A stretch of DNA of 64,000 nucleotides. Origin: Gemmobacter sp034519525 (GTDB lineage Bacteria > Pseudomonadota > Alphaproteobacteria > Rhodobacterales > Rhodobacteraceae). The translations under genes and the position numbers were made by a program. The notes under the pieces were generated by a model. The model had not been told where the DNA came from, ran no database searches, and saw only the letters and a list, made by a program, of their open reading frames with translations. The DNA is taken from NCBI GenBank assembly GCA_034519525.1, contig JAXHOJ010000062.1:1-64000 (forward strand), read 5' to 3'. Shown here piece after piece: positions 36,127 to 45,614 of the stretch. The stretch's first letter is position 1; each line of letters opens with the position of its first letter.

Positions 36127-36407
36127 CCGCAAAACACCCGACCGAAGCCGAGATCCAGCGCATGATCGCCAGCGATCCCGAAAACCCGGAATGGCAGGAT
36201 GATGAACTTGCCCGGGCACGGCCCTTTGCCGAAGCCTTCCCCGCATTGGCAGAACAGGCCCGCAAGGCCGGGCGGCCCAAGCTGCACAGCCCGAAGGTGG
36301 CCGTATCGCTGCGCCTCGATGCCGAGGTGGTGGAGCGGTTCAAGCAGAGCGGCCAGGGCTGGCAGTCCCGCATGAATGACGCCCTGCGCGCTGCGGCAGG
36401 CCTCTGA
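36123..36407 (+). CDS. brnA: BrnA-family antitoxin
   Basis: The 94-residue antitoxin starts at GTG 36123, overlapping the brnT stop (GTGA). Its N-terminal half would neutralise BrnT. The C-terminal part KVAVSLRLDAEVVERFKQSG then GWQSRMNDALRAA is the ribbon-helix-helix DNA-binding domain, which typically represses the operon with BrnT as corepressor. The stop at 36405-36407 coincides with the left end of the IS1182 element, so insertion occurred right at the end of the gene without changing the conserved part. Confidence 0.88.
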   Translation: MTAKHPTEAEIQRMIASDPENPEWQDDELARARPFAEAFPALAEQARKAGRPKLHSPKVAVSLRLDAEVVERFKQSGQGWQSRMNDALRAAAGL

Positions 36408-38104
36408 CCGACAGACGGCCGATCTCGGCGGAGGCTGTGTGGAAACTGTCCGATGTGGCAGACTTCCGCAGGTCAGGCGGAGGCGGGTATGGCGGGTTTC
36501 ATCGAGGGCGTCCGTCGCGGCCAGTCGGTGCTTTTCCCGGAACGGCTGGACGACTGGATCGGTGAGGACAGCCTCGTTCGCGTCGTTGATTTCTTCGTCG
36601 AAGAGCTGGATCTGCAGCGTCTCGGTTTCGCTCGCTGTGCCGCCGCGCGGACTGGACGGCCCGGGTATCATCCGGCGGTGCTGCTCAAGCTGTTCATCTA
36701 TGGCTACCTGAACCGCATCCCTTCGAGCCGGAGGCTGGAGCGCGAGGCGGGGCGCAATGTCGAGGTCATGTGGCTGACCGGCAAGCTGGTGCCGGATCAC
36801 AAGACCATCGCGGATTTCCGGCGCGACAACGGCGCGGGCATCCGCAAGGTCTGCGCGCAGTTCGTCGAGCTCTGCCGCCGGATCGGCACGCTGAAGGGCG
36901 ATTGCGTCGCCATCGACGGCAGCAAGTTCAAGGCCGTGAACAACCGCGACAGGAACTTCACCAAGGGCAAGATTGCCAGCCGCATCGCGCATCTCGAAGC
37001 CGATGTCGAACGCTACATCACCGAGATGGTCCGCATCGACCGGCAGGAGGAAGGTGCGGCGCGGGCGGAGAAAGTGGAACATCTGTCCCGCCGCTATGGC
37101 CGCATCCGGCAGGAGATCGCGCGGCTCAAGGAGATGGACCAAGCTTTGGCCAATGCTCCCGATGGCCAGATTTCCCTGACTGACCCCGACGCCCGCGCGA
37201 TGGCGACCAGCGCGCGGCACTGCGGCTTGGTCGGCTACAACGTCCAGAGCGCCGTCGATACCGAGACCCATCTCATCGTCGCGCACGAGGTCACCAATCA
37301 GGGTTTCGACCGCGAACAGCTCAGCCCGATGGCCAACGCGGCCAAGGCTGCCCTTGGGCGGGACGACCTGCATGCCATCGCCGACAAGGGCTATTTCAGC
37401 GGGCCAGAGATCCTGGCCTGCCATTAGGCAGGCATCACCACGACCGTGCCGCGTCCCGCGACCTCGGGCAACGCGGCCAAGGGCATGTATGTGAAGGCAG
37501 ACTTCGTCTACGACGCCGAACGGGACGTCTATGTCTGCCCGGCGGGCGAAGACCTGACCTACCGCTACACGACCGAGGAACGCGGCATCCCGATCCGGCG
37601 ATACTGGATCAATGGGTGCAAGACCTGCCCACTCCGGAGTAATTGCACGACCGGCAACGAGCGCCGGCTTTCACGCTGGGAACGCGAGGATCTGGTCGAC
37701 GAAATGGAGAGCCGCCTGGGGCGCGACCCGGACTACATGACCCTCCGCCGCTGTACCGTCGAACACCCGTTCGGCACGATCAAGGCGTGGATGGGCGGCA
37801 CCCATTTCCTGACGCGCAGGCTGAAGAACGTCCGCAGCGAGATGGCGCTGAACGTTCTGGCCTACAACATCAAGCGAATGGTCGCCTTGCTCGGCGTCAG
37901 GGGGCTGATGCGGGCCATGAACGGCTGATCGCAGTCGTCATGACCTACATTGGGCTGACCAGTAGCCGTCAGATACCCCTCCCAGAGGCGCGGTGAACGC
38001 GATTTGCCATCAATACGAACCCGGTCTCCGGAAATGCTCCGATCGCCACCCCCCGACTTTGCCCCTGCGTTTCCACACAGCCTCGGCCCAAAGCCGCCGG
38101 TCAG
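36404..38104 (+). mobile_element. IS1182-family insertion sequence
   Basis: The element is about 1.7 kb. Its ends share inner terminal-repeat blocks: GAGGCTGTGTGGAAAC at 36431-36446 and the reverse complement at 38069-38084. Both outer ends begin CTGACCG. It carries one transposase gene with a stop codon. Confidence 0.75.
36489..37928 (+). pseudogene. IS1182-family transposase with an in-frame stop
   Basis: From ATG 36489 the protein begins MAGFIEGVRRGQSVLFPERL, with the DDE-core blocks GDCVAIDGSKFKAVNNRDRN (first Asp), GYNVQSAVDTETHLIVAHEV (second Asp region) and the C-terminal VEHPFGTIKAWMG (Glu). A Cys cluster GCKTCPLRSNC precedes the end. A TAG at 37425-37427, after ADKGYFSGPEILACH, interrupts it. 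The frame continues unchanged for 167 codons, so a single base change (GAG to TAG would fit) made the stop. Unless suppressed, the transposase is inactive. Confidence 0.85.
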
Positions 38105-38296
38105 CACCCGCCGCTGCTGCAAGCCATCGTTCCGGACAGCGGTCTTTGGTACAGCCACGCAGCATCGTCATGAATGCAAAGGTCGAACGGTGCAGGGAGG
38201 GCTCAGACGCCCTCACGCCCTTAAAAAAGTGATATATAGCGCACGTAAATTATCCGTCAAATTCACGATCGACGTGGCTCCCCATTTTCGAACTAT

Positions 38297-38761
38297 CTAC
38301 AGAAGTTTCAGTTCGACGGCGGCAGTCCTCATCGCCTCGGACTGCTTCGCATCCCTGAAGAAAGCATAATGCGCGGGATTTCCTGCTTCTGCGATGTGAT
38401 CTGAAATAATCTTGTTAGCCTGATCGACTATCTGGCCGCGCTCTTGTTGTGCAACGCTGGGCCCTAGCAAGTTGCAAAGCATCAGAACATGAAACGCACC
38501 ATAGGTGAGGAATGTATTCTCAGTTCGGTGCTGACCTCTTATCCTGAGGTCATCCTGAACGATACGCCGTCGCTCTTCGATTATCTCATACCACGATAGC
38601 GCCTCAACCAACTGAGCGACGTCCACCTCTCCGAAAACCTTGGCATATAGATCAGTGAAAATTACGTCCGAGTCACGCTTAGCCTTGCCTGGATCATGAT
38701 GGACATAGCTCAGCAATATTTGTCCAGCTTTCAGAGTATCCAAGTGCTTACCTTCCTCCAA
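38297..38761 (-). pseudogene. C-terminal fragment, AIPR-like abortive phage infection protein
   Basis: The 154-residue frame reads LDTLKAGQILLSYVHHDPGK, DVIFTDLYAKVFGEVDVAQL, then a helical region with EERRRIVQDDLRIR and TYGAFHVLMLCNLLG. The order (AGQ-LL, small gap with A-K-S/DxIFxxLYxxxF, then a helical domain) resembles the C-terminal part of AIPR proteins, which act in phage defence. The N-terminal catalytic half is missing. The frame begins only about 16 bases from the IS256 end at 38777. The insertion, or a later deletion beside it, removed the rest. Family assignment is moderate. Confidence 0.5.
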
Positions 38762-38776
38762 GCCTTCTGGCTGGAA

Positions 38777-40176
38777 GGCAGTGTCCCGATTGGTGGTGTA
38801 GGAGGCCGCGCGCGGAGCCTCCGGCGTAGCGCAGCGCGCGGCCGCGGGTGACGCTGGCGGTCACCGCCGATCTTCGGAGAAGGTTTGGGTTGCGAGACCT
38901 GAAACCAACAACGGAGATGACGATGACCGACGAGAGAATGGCGCTGATCGAGCTGGTTGAGAAGCAGGCCGACGGCGATCTTGTACGCGAGATGCTGGCC
39001 TTTGCGGCCGAGCGAATCATGGAAGCCGAGATCGAGGCCCGGACGGGTGCAGCCAAGGGGGCACGCACGCCGATGCGGGAGGTTCAGCGCAACGGATACC
39101 GGGACCGGGACTGGGATACCCGGGCCGGGCGGATCGCGCTGGAGATCCCGAAGCTGCGCAAGGGCAGCTACTTCCCGAGCTTCCTGGAGCCGCGCCGCAC
39201 GGCGGAGAAGGCCTTGGTGGCCGTCATCCAGGAAGCCTACGTCCACGGCGTTTCGACGCGCTCGGTCGACGATCTGGTGAAGGCCATGGGCGCGGGCGGC
39301 ATGTCCAAGAGCCAGGTCAGCCGGCTCTGCGGCGAGATCGACGAACGGGTGAACGCCTTCCTGACCCGGCCGCTGGAAGGGGCATGGCCCTATCTCTGGC
39401 TCGACGCCACCTACCTGAAGGTCCGCGAGGGCGGGCGGATCATCAGCCGTGCCGTGATAATCGCCGTGGCGGTGAACGAGGACGGCAAGCGCGAGGTTCT
39501 GGGCGTCGCCACAGGTCCCTCGGAGGCCGAGACCTTCTGGACCGACTTCCTGCGCAGCCTCGCCGACCGCGGCCTGCGCGGCGTGAAGCTGGTCATCGCC
39601 GATGATCACAAGGGCCTGCGGGCCGCCGCACGGCGGGTGTTCAACGCCACCCACCAGCGTTGCCGGGTTCACTGGATGCGCAACGCCCTGGCGCACGCCC
39701 CGGCCAAGCAGCGCACCGCGGTCGCGGCGATGCTGAAGACGATCTTCGCGCAAGAAACCAAGGTCGACGCCGAAGCCCAGTGGGAGATCGTGGCTGATGC
39801 GCTCCGTGAAAAGCAGCCCAAGCTCGGGGCCCTGATGGATGCCTCCTGCGACGACGTGCTGGCCTACATGTCCTTCCCACGCGAGCACTGGACCCAGATC
39901 GCAAGCACGAACCCGCTGGAGCGGGTGAACCGCGAGGTGAAGCGGCGCGCCGACGTCATCGGCACCTTCCCCAACGACGAGGCCATCATCCGCCTCGTCG
40001 GCGCGCTGATGCTGGAGACCAACGACGAATGGGCCGTCGCGCGACGCTACATGTCGCTTGAAACCCTCGCCCGCGTCACCGACAATCCCACCGTCAGGCT
40101 GCCCGCCGTGGCTGCATGATCATGCCCTGACCTCTCCGAGGGTCGGCGCTCCTACACCACGTCGTGGGACACTGCC
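38777..40176 (+). mobile_element. IS256-family insertion sequence
   Basis: The 1400-bp element has clear terminal inverted repeats: 38777-38804 starts GGCAGTGTCCC and 40149-40176 ends GGGACACTGCC. The 8-bp flanks (GGCTGGAA left, CAGACTCG right) do not match, so one flank has been deleted or rearranged since insertion. Confidence 0.9.
38923..40119 (+). CDS. IS256-family transposase
   Basis: The 398-residue Mutator-type transposase appears intact. It has LAFAAERIMEAEIEARTGA, REVQRNGYRDRDWDTRAGRI, the catalytic Asp in YLWLDATYLKVREGG, the second Asp in VKLVIADDHKGLRAAAR with CRVHWMRNALAH, and the Glu in ASTNPLERVNREVKRRADV. ATG 38923 has GGAG six bases upstream and is preferred to 38917. As the only intact transposase of the island it could still move the element or promote local deletions. 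Confidence 0.94.
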   Translation: MTDERMALIELVEKQADGDLVREMLAFAAERIMEAEIEARTGAAKGARTPMREVQRNGYRDRDWDTRAGRIALEIPKLRKGSYFPSFLEPRRTAEKALVAVIQEAYVHGVSTRSVDDLVKAMGAGGMSKSQVSRLCGEIDERVNAFLTRPLEGAWPYLWLDATYLKVREGGRIISRAVIIAVAVNEDGKREVLGVATGPSEAETFWTDFLRSLADRGLRGVKLVIADDHKGLRAAARRVFNATHQRCRVHWMRNALAHAPAKQRTAVAAMLKTIFAQETKVDAEAQWEIVADALREKQPKLGALMDASCDDVLAYMSFPREHWTQIASTNPLERVNREVKRRADVIGTFPNDEAIIRLVGALMLETNDEWAVARRYMSLETLARVTDNPTVRLPAVAA

Positions 40177-40513
40177 CAGACTCGGGCAGCTGTCGTCTAC
40201 TGGGCAGCGCCCAGTAAGCCTACCGAATCTTGCTTACACAGTGTTTACACCGCAAATGAAGAAGGGGTCAAATTTTCAGTTAACCGATTGATCTTATTTG
40301 ATTCTGCCGGTGTTAGGCGAACCTACGACCAATTGACTAGCAGGTAATTGGTCTCGATGCGCAAGTATGCGGCGTGGCTCCTGGAGCGATTTCGCAGCGT
40401 TCTGCGCCAACGGCTGCTTCGACATGGGTGCAGCGACTGCAGTGCTGCACCGCCATCCGTCGGCTCTCCGCCCTTCGGGCCGCCCACCCTTGGGCAACGC
40501 GAATCCTGCCCCC
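40177..40513. other. Intergenic debris between IS256 and lysis module
   Basis: No gene is recognised. The first ~130 bases are relatively AT-rich. The rest is GC-rich and resembles the region downstream of the first lysis-module copy. Confidence 0.4.
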
Positions 40514-40720
40514 TCACGTCACCCCGCCCCGCGCCTTGGCCACACGCGACCAGGCCACGGTCGCGGCCCACAGCACCAGCCCCGCCAGCCCCTGCGCCAG
40601 ATCGTCCAGCGAGACGGCCAGCGTCCCGGCGGCCTCGTCATAGGCCACCAGCCCGGTGCCCGCGAGCCAGCCCGCCACGGGCAGCAGCAGACGGATAAAC
40701 AATGCGATTTGTCCGGTCAT
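40514..40720 (-). CDS. Holin-like small phage membrane protein, copy 2
   Basis: From ATG 40720 the 68-residue product has MTGQIALFIRLLLPVAGWL, a central YDEAAGTLAVSLDDLAQGL and a second hydrophobic segment GLVLWAATVAW, followed by a basic tail SRVAKARGG. Two membrane segments and a charged tail next to an endolysin fit a holin-type or other lysis-cassette protein. I do not recognise the exact family. The start lies two bases after the endolysin stop. Copy 1 at 35141-35290 is truncated. Confidence 0.6.
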   Translation of the reverse strand: MTGQIALFIRLLLPVAGWLAGTGLVAYDEAAGTLAVSLDDLAQGLAGLVLWAATVAWSRVAKARGGVT

Positions 40721-40722
40721 GT

Positions 40723-41412
40723 TCAAAGCTCCTTGAAAGTCAGAACGGGCCGCGCCGTCAGTGCGGCGTGCAGGGTGGCACGGGTGGTCGGCCCCACGAT
40801 GCCGTCAGCGGCGGTATGCTCTGCCCGCTGGAAGGCGCGGATCTCGGTCGGGCCGTAGCCCAGCAGCACCAGCGCCGCCCGGGTGTATCAGTCACGCCGG
40901 TCGGCCAGCCCGTTGGTGCCGCCATTGATGCGGCGGGTGATCGCGTCCAGGTCGTTGCGGTCGGCCAGGGCGTTCAGGTCGCGCGTGGTCCAGTACCAGA
41001 CCGGCCCCAGCCCCTCCCACGGATCGGTCAGGACCAGGTCAGGCGCGGCCACGAAATCCGGCGCGGGCAGGCCGCTGCCCCGGCACCAGTCGCGGTATTG
41101 CCGATAGTTCGCCTTGCCGGTGATCTGGATCGGGCCGCGCCCGCGATAGCGGTAGCCGTCGCCATCGAGGGCGGCGGTATTGCCAAGATCGGTGCGGCGG
41201 TCATAGCGCTTCTGCGCTGCCGTCGGCCCCCAGATTTCCCGGTCATAACGGAAGGCGCCGCTTTCGTGGGCCAGCTGGCCGAGGTAATGGGCCAGCCGGT
41301 GCGGCCGATCCAGGCCCGAGGGCCGCGCCGCCAGCCCGGCGATCACGCTGCGCATATTGCTGTTGGCACTGGCCCCCGCGATGGCGGCCAGCGTTGCTGC
41401 AGTCACCTGCAT
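40723..41412 (-). pseudogene. GH19 endolysin, copy 2 (in-frame TGA)
   Basis: The muramidase/chitinase-fold (GH19) lysin would cleave peptidoglycan. From ATG 41412 it has LGQLAHESGAFRYDREIWG (catalytic Glu), RYDRRTDLGNTAALDGDGY and YRGRGPIQITGKANYRQYRD. After ADRRD a TGA at 40888-40890 interrupts it where a Trp (TGG) is expected. The same frame continues YTRAALVLLGYGPTEIRAFQ and a peptidoglycan-binding-like end through DGIVGPTTRATL to the stop at 40723. Without suppression the product lacks the last 55 residues. A more degraded copy lies at 35291. Confidence 0.8.
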
Positions 41413-41531
41413 ATGTGTCTCCCAGATATGAAAAAGCCCGCCGAAGAGCGGGCCGATGGCGCGGGCAGCAATCCGCCCACGTTGTCGCGCGCCAGTTGCG
41501 GAGCGAAACCGAGAGGTGCAAAACATGCACC

Positions 41532-41723
41532 ATGTCGAATGTGATCTATCTTTCCGCAAACGGGCGCGAGTTGCGCGCCGAGATCCGCGCCAGAATCAAC
41601 AGCGGCCAGATCACCCAGGCCGATGTTGACAGGGCAATCACGGCCATCCGATCCGAAACGGCGCCCGCCTCACTCCCTCCCAAGTTGATCTGGATCAGAG
41701 AACAGCGCATCGAAACTGCATAA
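41532..41723 (+). CDS. Small hypothetical protein (63 aa)
   Basis: From ATG 41532 the product is MSNVIYLSANGRELRAEIRA then RINSGQITQADVDRAITAIR, a charged, mainly helical small protein with no motif I recognise. The frame is open further upstream, but no better start exists. It lies between the endolysin and the repeat protein and is oriented opposite to both. It might be a small phage regulator. The coding look is fair, and the evidence is position and composition only. Confidence 0.45.
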   Translation: MSNVIYLSANGRELRAEIRARINSGQITQADVDRAITAIRSETAPASLPPKLIWIREQRIETA

Positions 41724-41751
41724 ATCCGCCGGGCCTGACCCGGAGGAACCT

Positions 41752-41934
41752 ATGCTGCGCCATCGCCCGTCCGAGATTGAAGAGTATCGCGCCGATCTGC
41801 GCAGCCTTTGTCACGAAACTGGCGAGCGTAAACAGTCGCTGGCGCCGGTGCCCCTGTTCCGTCAGCAACAGGCGAAGCGCCCGGCTGCCCTGTTCCGGCG
41901 CAGCAAGAAGATCGTCGCGTCCCTCTACCGATAG
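41752..41934 (+). CDS. Small hypothetical basic protein (60 aa)
   Basis: ATG 41752 has GGAGG five bases upstream. The product, MLRHRPSEIEEYRADLRSLC then a basic Gln/Arg-rich end FRRSKKIVASLYR, is short and positively charged. It follows the 63-residue gene by 28 bases on the same strand, so the two may be an operon. Its last codons overlap the end of the large minus-strand repeat protein. I recognise no family, and the binding site is the main support. Confidence 0.4.
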   Translation: MLRHRPSEIEEYRADLRSLCHETGERKQSLAPVPLFRQQQAKRPAALFRRSKKIVASLYR

Positions 41935-44900
41935 CCGGTCACCGCATCGCTGCCGGATTGCCGCTCGTCAAAGCGGTAATCATCCAGCGAATACCCTACG
42001 GGCTTTGGCACCACCGGCGGTTTGATCCGGTCCAGATAGGCCGCCTCTTTCGCGCCGGTCGGATCATAGATCGTGCCCTTCAGCGCATCGCCCACATCCC
42101 ATTTGGTCAGCGCAGAGCGCAGCTGGTCGATGCCCAGCCCCGTGGTATTCAGCCCGACGATCTTTGCCAGTGCCGACAGATCACTATCCGTGACAAAGGC
42201 ATTGCCCGCACCATTGGTGGTGAGGGTCGCCGCATAGCTGTTCAGCCGCGCCAGCTGATCCGCCCGCGTGGCCCGGGTCGTTTCTGCCAGCAGCGCCGCA
42301 CGCAGGTCGGCCAGCGATCCCCCAAGCTGCACCATGGCCAGCTGCAGCACGGTCATCGGGGCCGTGATCGCGCCTGCCGTGGTCTGGGCGTACCAGGTCT
42401 GGAACCCGGCAGAGGGATCGAAGACAAAGCTGCCCCCCAGCGTGATCTTGCCATCCTGCTTGCCGGTGATCGCATCCAGCAGGGCCTTCTGCCGATCGGT
42501 CAGCCCACCAAGATCAACCTCACCGATCAGCTTTTTGGTGATCGTCGCGCTATTGGCCCGCAGGATCTTCAGGGCATCGGCATTGGCCGCATTGGACAGA
42601 TATGCCTCGGTCCAGAGGTTCTTGTAGGACCAGCCGCCCGCCGTCAGGATCCGCAGGGCGTCGGCATTTGCCCCGCTGGCCAGATAGGCCTGCGCACTCA
42701 GGCTCTTGTAACTCCAGCCCGAGGCATTCAGCACCCCGACCGCATCGCGGTTGGACCGGCCATCCAGCATGGCATCCGCCCAGAGGGTCTTGTAGGCCCA
42801 GCCATTGGCATTCAGGATGCCAAGGGCGGTGCTGTTCGCCCGCCCATCCAGCGATGCCCCGGCCCAGAGGTTCTTGTAAGCCCAGCCTTCCGCGTTCAGG
42901 ATCCTGATCGCATCCGGGTTGGATCTGGCCCAGTCGGTATAGGCCGTGGCCCAGAGGCTCTTGTAGGACGTGCCGCTGGCATTGAGGATGCCGAGGGCCG
43001 TCTTGTCTGCCCCGGTGGCGAGATAGGCCCCTGCCCACAGGTTCTTGTAGGATGTGCCCGCGGCGTTCAGGATGCGCAGCGCATCCCCGTTGGCCCGGCC
43101 ATCCAGCGCCGCACCAGCCCAGAGGTTCTTGTAGGCCCAGCCGCTGGCATGGAGGATTGCCAGCGCATCCTTGTTTGCAGCCCCATCGGCATAGGCATTG
43201 GCCCAGAGCGATTTGTAAGACCACCCGGCAGCGTTCAGGATACCGATCGCATCCTTGTTCGACCGCCAGTCAAGTTCCGCCTTGGACCACAGGGTTTTGT
43301 AAGACCACCCTGCAGCCTTCATGATTGCCAGCGCATCGGCATTGGCCTTGCCGTCCAGGGACGCCCCGGCCCAGAGGTTTTTGTACGACCAGCCATAGGC
43401 GCCCATGATCTGCAGCGCATCACGGCTCGCCTTCGGATCCAGCATGGCGCTGGTCCAGAGGGTCTTGTAGCTCCAGCCATTGGCATGCAGGATCGAAAGC
43501 GCATCCTTGCTGGCTTTGCCATCCAGCATCGCCGTCGCCCAGAGCGACTTATAGGCCCAGCCCGCCGATTTCATGACGGACAGCGCGTCGGCATTGGCCT
43601 TGGGGTCCAGATAGGCATTGGCCCACAGCGCCCGGTAGACCGTCGCATCCCGCGCCGCCACGATGGCGCGCTGATCCTCAGTCATCGCCCCCTTGACCAC
43701 CAGGCTCAGCATCCGCCCCACCAGCCCGACCTCGGCCGTGACGATTGCGCGCTGATCGGGCGTCAGCGCCCCGGTGGTGGTCAGCGCCAGGCTGCGCGCA
43801 AACTGCCCGGTGGCGACGGTCAGCAGGTTGTGTGGGGGGGGGGGGGGGTTGGGGGGGATGGGGGGGGGGGGGGATGGGGGATGGGAGGGGGGGGGGGGGG
43901 GGTGATGGGGATGGGAGGGTGGTATGGGGGGGGGGGGGATTTATATTCGGGGGGGGATGATGATGGGGGGTTGGGGGTGTGGGGGGGGGGGATGATGCTT
44001 CGGGGGGGTGGGGATGGTTGGCTAGGGGCCAGGGGGGGGGAGGGGATAGGGGCATGGGGGATGGGCTGAGGGGGTGGGGGGGGGGGGTGGTGGGGGGGGT
44101 GGGGGGGGGTGGGGGGCTATCTAGGCGCAGGAGATGATGAGGGATATGTAGGCGGGGGGGGGGAGGTTTTGGGGGGATGGATGGGGGGGGTGAGATGGGG
44201 AGATTAGGGGGGGGGATGGGGGGGGATGGGGGGGGAGGGGTAATATGATCGGGAGGGATGGGCTCTAGTGGCTATGCAGCTCTTCCGGGTAGGGGCTGGG
44301 GTGGTGAGGAGGGTGGTGGGGGTGATTGGCTGATGGGGGGGGGGGGGGGGTGGGGTGGGGGATTGTGATCGGGGGGGGGGGATATGGTGGGGGGGGGGGG
44401 GTGGGTGGGGGGGGGGAGGGGGGATGGGCATATGGGCGCTGGATATGGGTGGCTGCAGAGGGGCTAGGGGGGATGGGGGGGTGGGGGTTCTGATGGGGGG
44501 GTGAATGGGATGCACGGGGGATTGCGGGGAGCTGAAGGGGGGGTCGATGATGGGGGATGGATGGGGGGGGGGGGGGGGGGGGGGCTGGGGGGGGGCTGGG
44601 GGATGGCTGTGAGGGAGGGGTCTTGGGATGGAGGAGGGGGGGGGAATTGGGGGAATAAGTGAAAGGATTCTATGAGGGAGGGGGAGAGGGGTGATGGGGG
44701 GGGGGTGATTGATGGGCGGGAGGGGTGGGATGTGGCGCGGGGTGTCCGATGTGGGGGGGGGGATGGGGAGGATGGGGTCGTATGATAGGGGTAAATAATA
44801 AATATGGTATCCGCTGATCATCCGTGATCTTGCCCGAGGCACTCAGTGCCAGCGCCCGCGACAAGTTGCCCGCCGTGGTCAGCAGCACCCTTGGCCGCCC

Positions 44901-44963
44901 GGTCATCATCGCCAGCAATGACGGGTGCGCGGATGAGACGAAGCGCCCCGTGGGCGGCAGCAT
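41925..44963 (-). pseudogene. Large protein with 28-residue tandem repeats, interrupted by poly-G block
   Basis: The minus-strand frame 43833-41925 contains about 13 tandem copies of a 28-residue unit, for example WSYKNLWAGASLDGKANADA, with consensus W(S/A)YKxLWAxAxLDGxAxxDALxIL. Repeats run from about 43650 to 42550. They are preceded by LTTTGALTPDQRAIVTAEVG-type units and followed by a non-repeat C-terminal part. The same N-terminal style (LLTTAGNLSRALALSASGKI then TDDQR) resumes beyond the poly-G block, in the frame ending near 44811. This shows that one gene spans the block. It lies upstream of the endolysin on the same strand, suggesting a phage tail-fibre or tail-tip protein. I do not recognise the repeat family. 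Confidence 0.7.
43832..44810. other. Poly-G low-complexity block, probable assembly artefact
   Basis: About 980 bases consist of long G runs with scattered T and A and very little C, unlike any coding or intergenic DNA in the window. Coding sequence of the same repeat protein stands on both sides. The pattern is that of no-signal base calls filled in as G, or of a badly bridged gap, not of biological sequence. Confidence 0.85.
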
Positions 44964-45374
44964 ACACTCCAGCGCCCGGCACCCGAGGGAGCAGGCGAAG
45001 ATGCTGTTCCCAAGCCGGGATTTTCATTGAGCCGCGGGCAAAGCGCCGACACTCAGGGGGCCTCGTCGAACGTTGACCCAGCGTTGACTGGAATTGGACA
45101 AGCGAAAGGCCCACCGTTTGGCGGGGCTGTAGGCCTTTGATATATTTGTGTTATTTTGTTGCGGGAAGGTACGCCCATCGTCGCCTACCAGAGCTATTGT
45201 GCGCGGTTTAATCTCTGGGGTTTAGCTTTCTCGACGGAGTCCGTCCTAATGCCCTACCTCTGCCTCGAAAACTCAAATCCGAGACCGCTCCCGGGCAGAC
45301 CCGGTGGGCCTGATTCAGCACGGTGCGCGCAAAAGAGAATGGCCGCGACCATTACACAAACCTATGCATTAGTC
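44964..45374. other. Intergenic region upstream of the tail-like gene
   Basis: No gene is supported. A short inverted pair (AAAGGCC near 45100, GGCCTTT near 45132) and an AT-rich stretch at 45140-45160 may hold the promoter of the minus-strand repeat protein. A 92-codon plus-strand frame here has no family match. Confidence 0.4.
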
Positions 45375-45452
45375 AAAAATGGAAACACGGGCCGTAGCCC
45401 GTGCTTCTATATGGTGCTCTGTCGAGCTTGTTAGCCGCTCGACCGCGATTTC
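45375..45452 (-). ncRNA. Predicted tracrRNA of the type II-C system
   Basis: Bases 45430-45459 repeat most of the CRISPR repeat sequence (CCGCGATTTCTGAATG and flanks). Transcribed from the minus strand, this gives an anti-repeat complementary to the crRNA repeat. It is followed by a nexus-like GCTAACAAGCTCG and a terminator hairpin (45386-45392 with 45397-45403), then a T-run at 45379-45375. An extended -10 TGCTATGGT lies just upstream (45459-45467, minus strand), placing the RNA start near 45452. It diverges from cas9, a common type II-C arrangement. It is predicted from sequence only. Confidence 0.82.
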
Positions 45453-45614
45453 TGAATGACCATAGCAGAGCGCACGGCAAGGGCTGAGTCAAGTCGCTTC
45501 GTTTCAGACTCACGCCGCATTTCGACTGCATTAGTGGCGCGACAGCCCACGTTGACAGCAAAGTGTCTCGCGCCGATTATAGTCACAGATTTATAACAGA
45601 TTGTAGTTACTATC

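Noticed and set aside
38769..40184. Target-site duplication of the IS256 element
   Set aside because: The 8-bp flanks GGCTGGAA and CAGACTCG do not match.
41958..44069. Plus-strand open frame of about 700 codons
   Set aside because: It is the antisense of the 28-residue repeat protein, and its end lies in the poly-G block. The minus frame has clear repeats and protein-like composition.
43832..44810. G-quadruplex or low-complexity regulatory DNA, and Pro-rich minus-strand frames
   Set aside because: The runs interrupt a gene and look like failed base calls. The proline-rich frames are translations of poly-C.
45156..45434. Plus-strand 92-codon frame upstream of cas9
   Set aside because: It overlaps the predicted tracrRNA and terminator and has no recognisable similarity.
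45430..45459. A stray degenerate CRISPR repeat upstream of cas9
   Set aside because: The following terminator hairpin, T-run and extended -10 box make it an anti-repeat of a tracrRNA rather than an isolated repeat.
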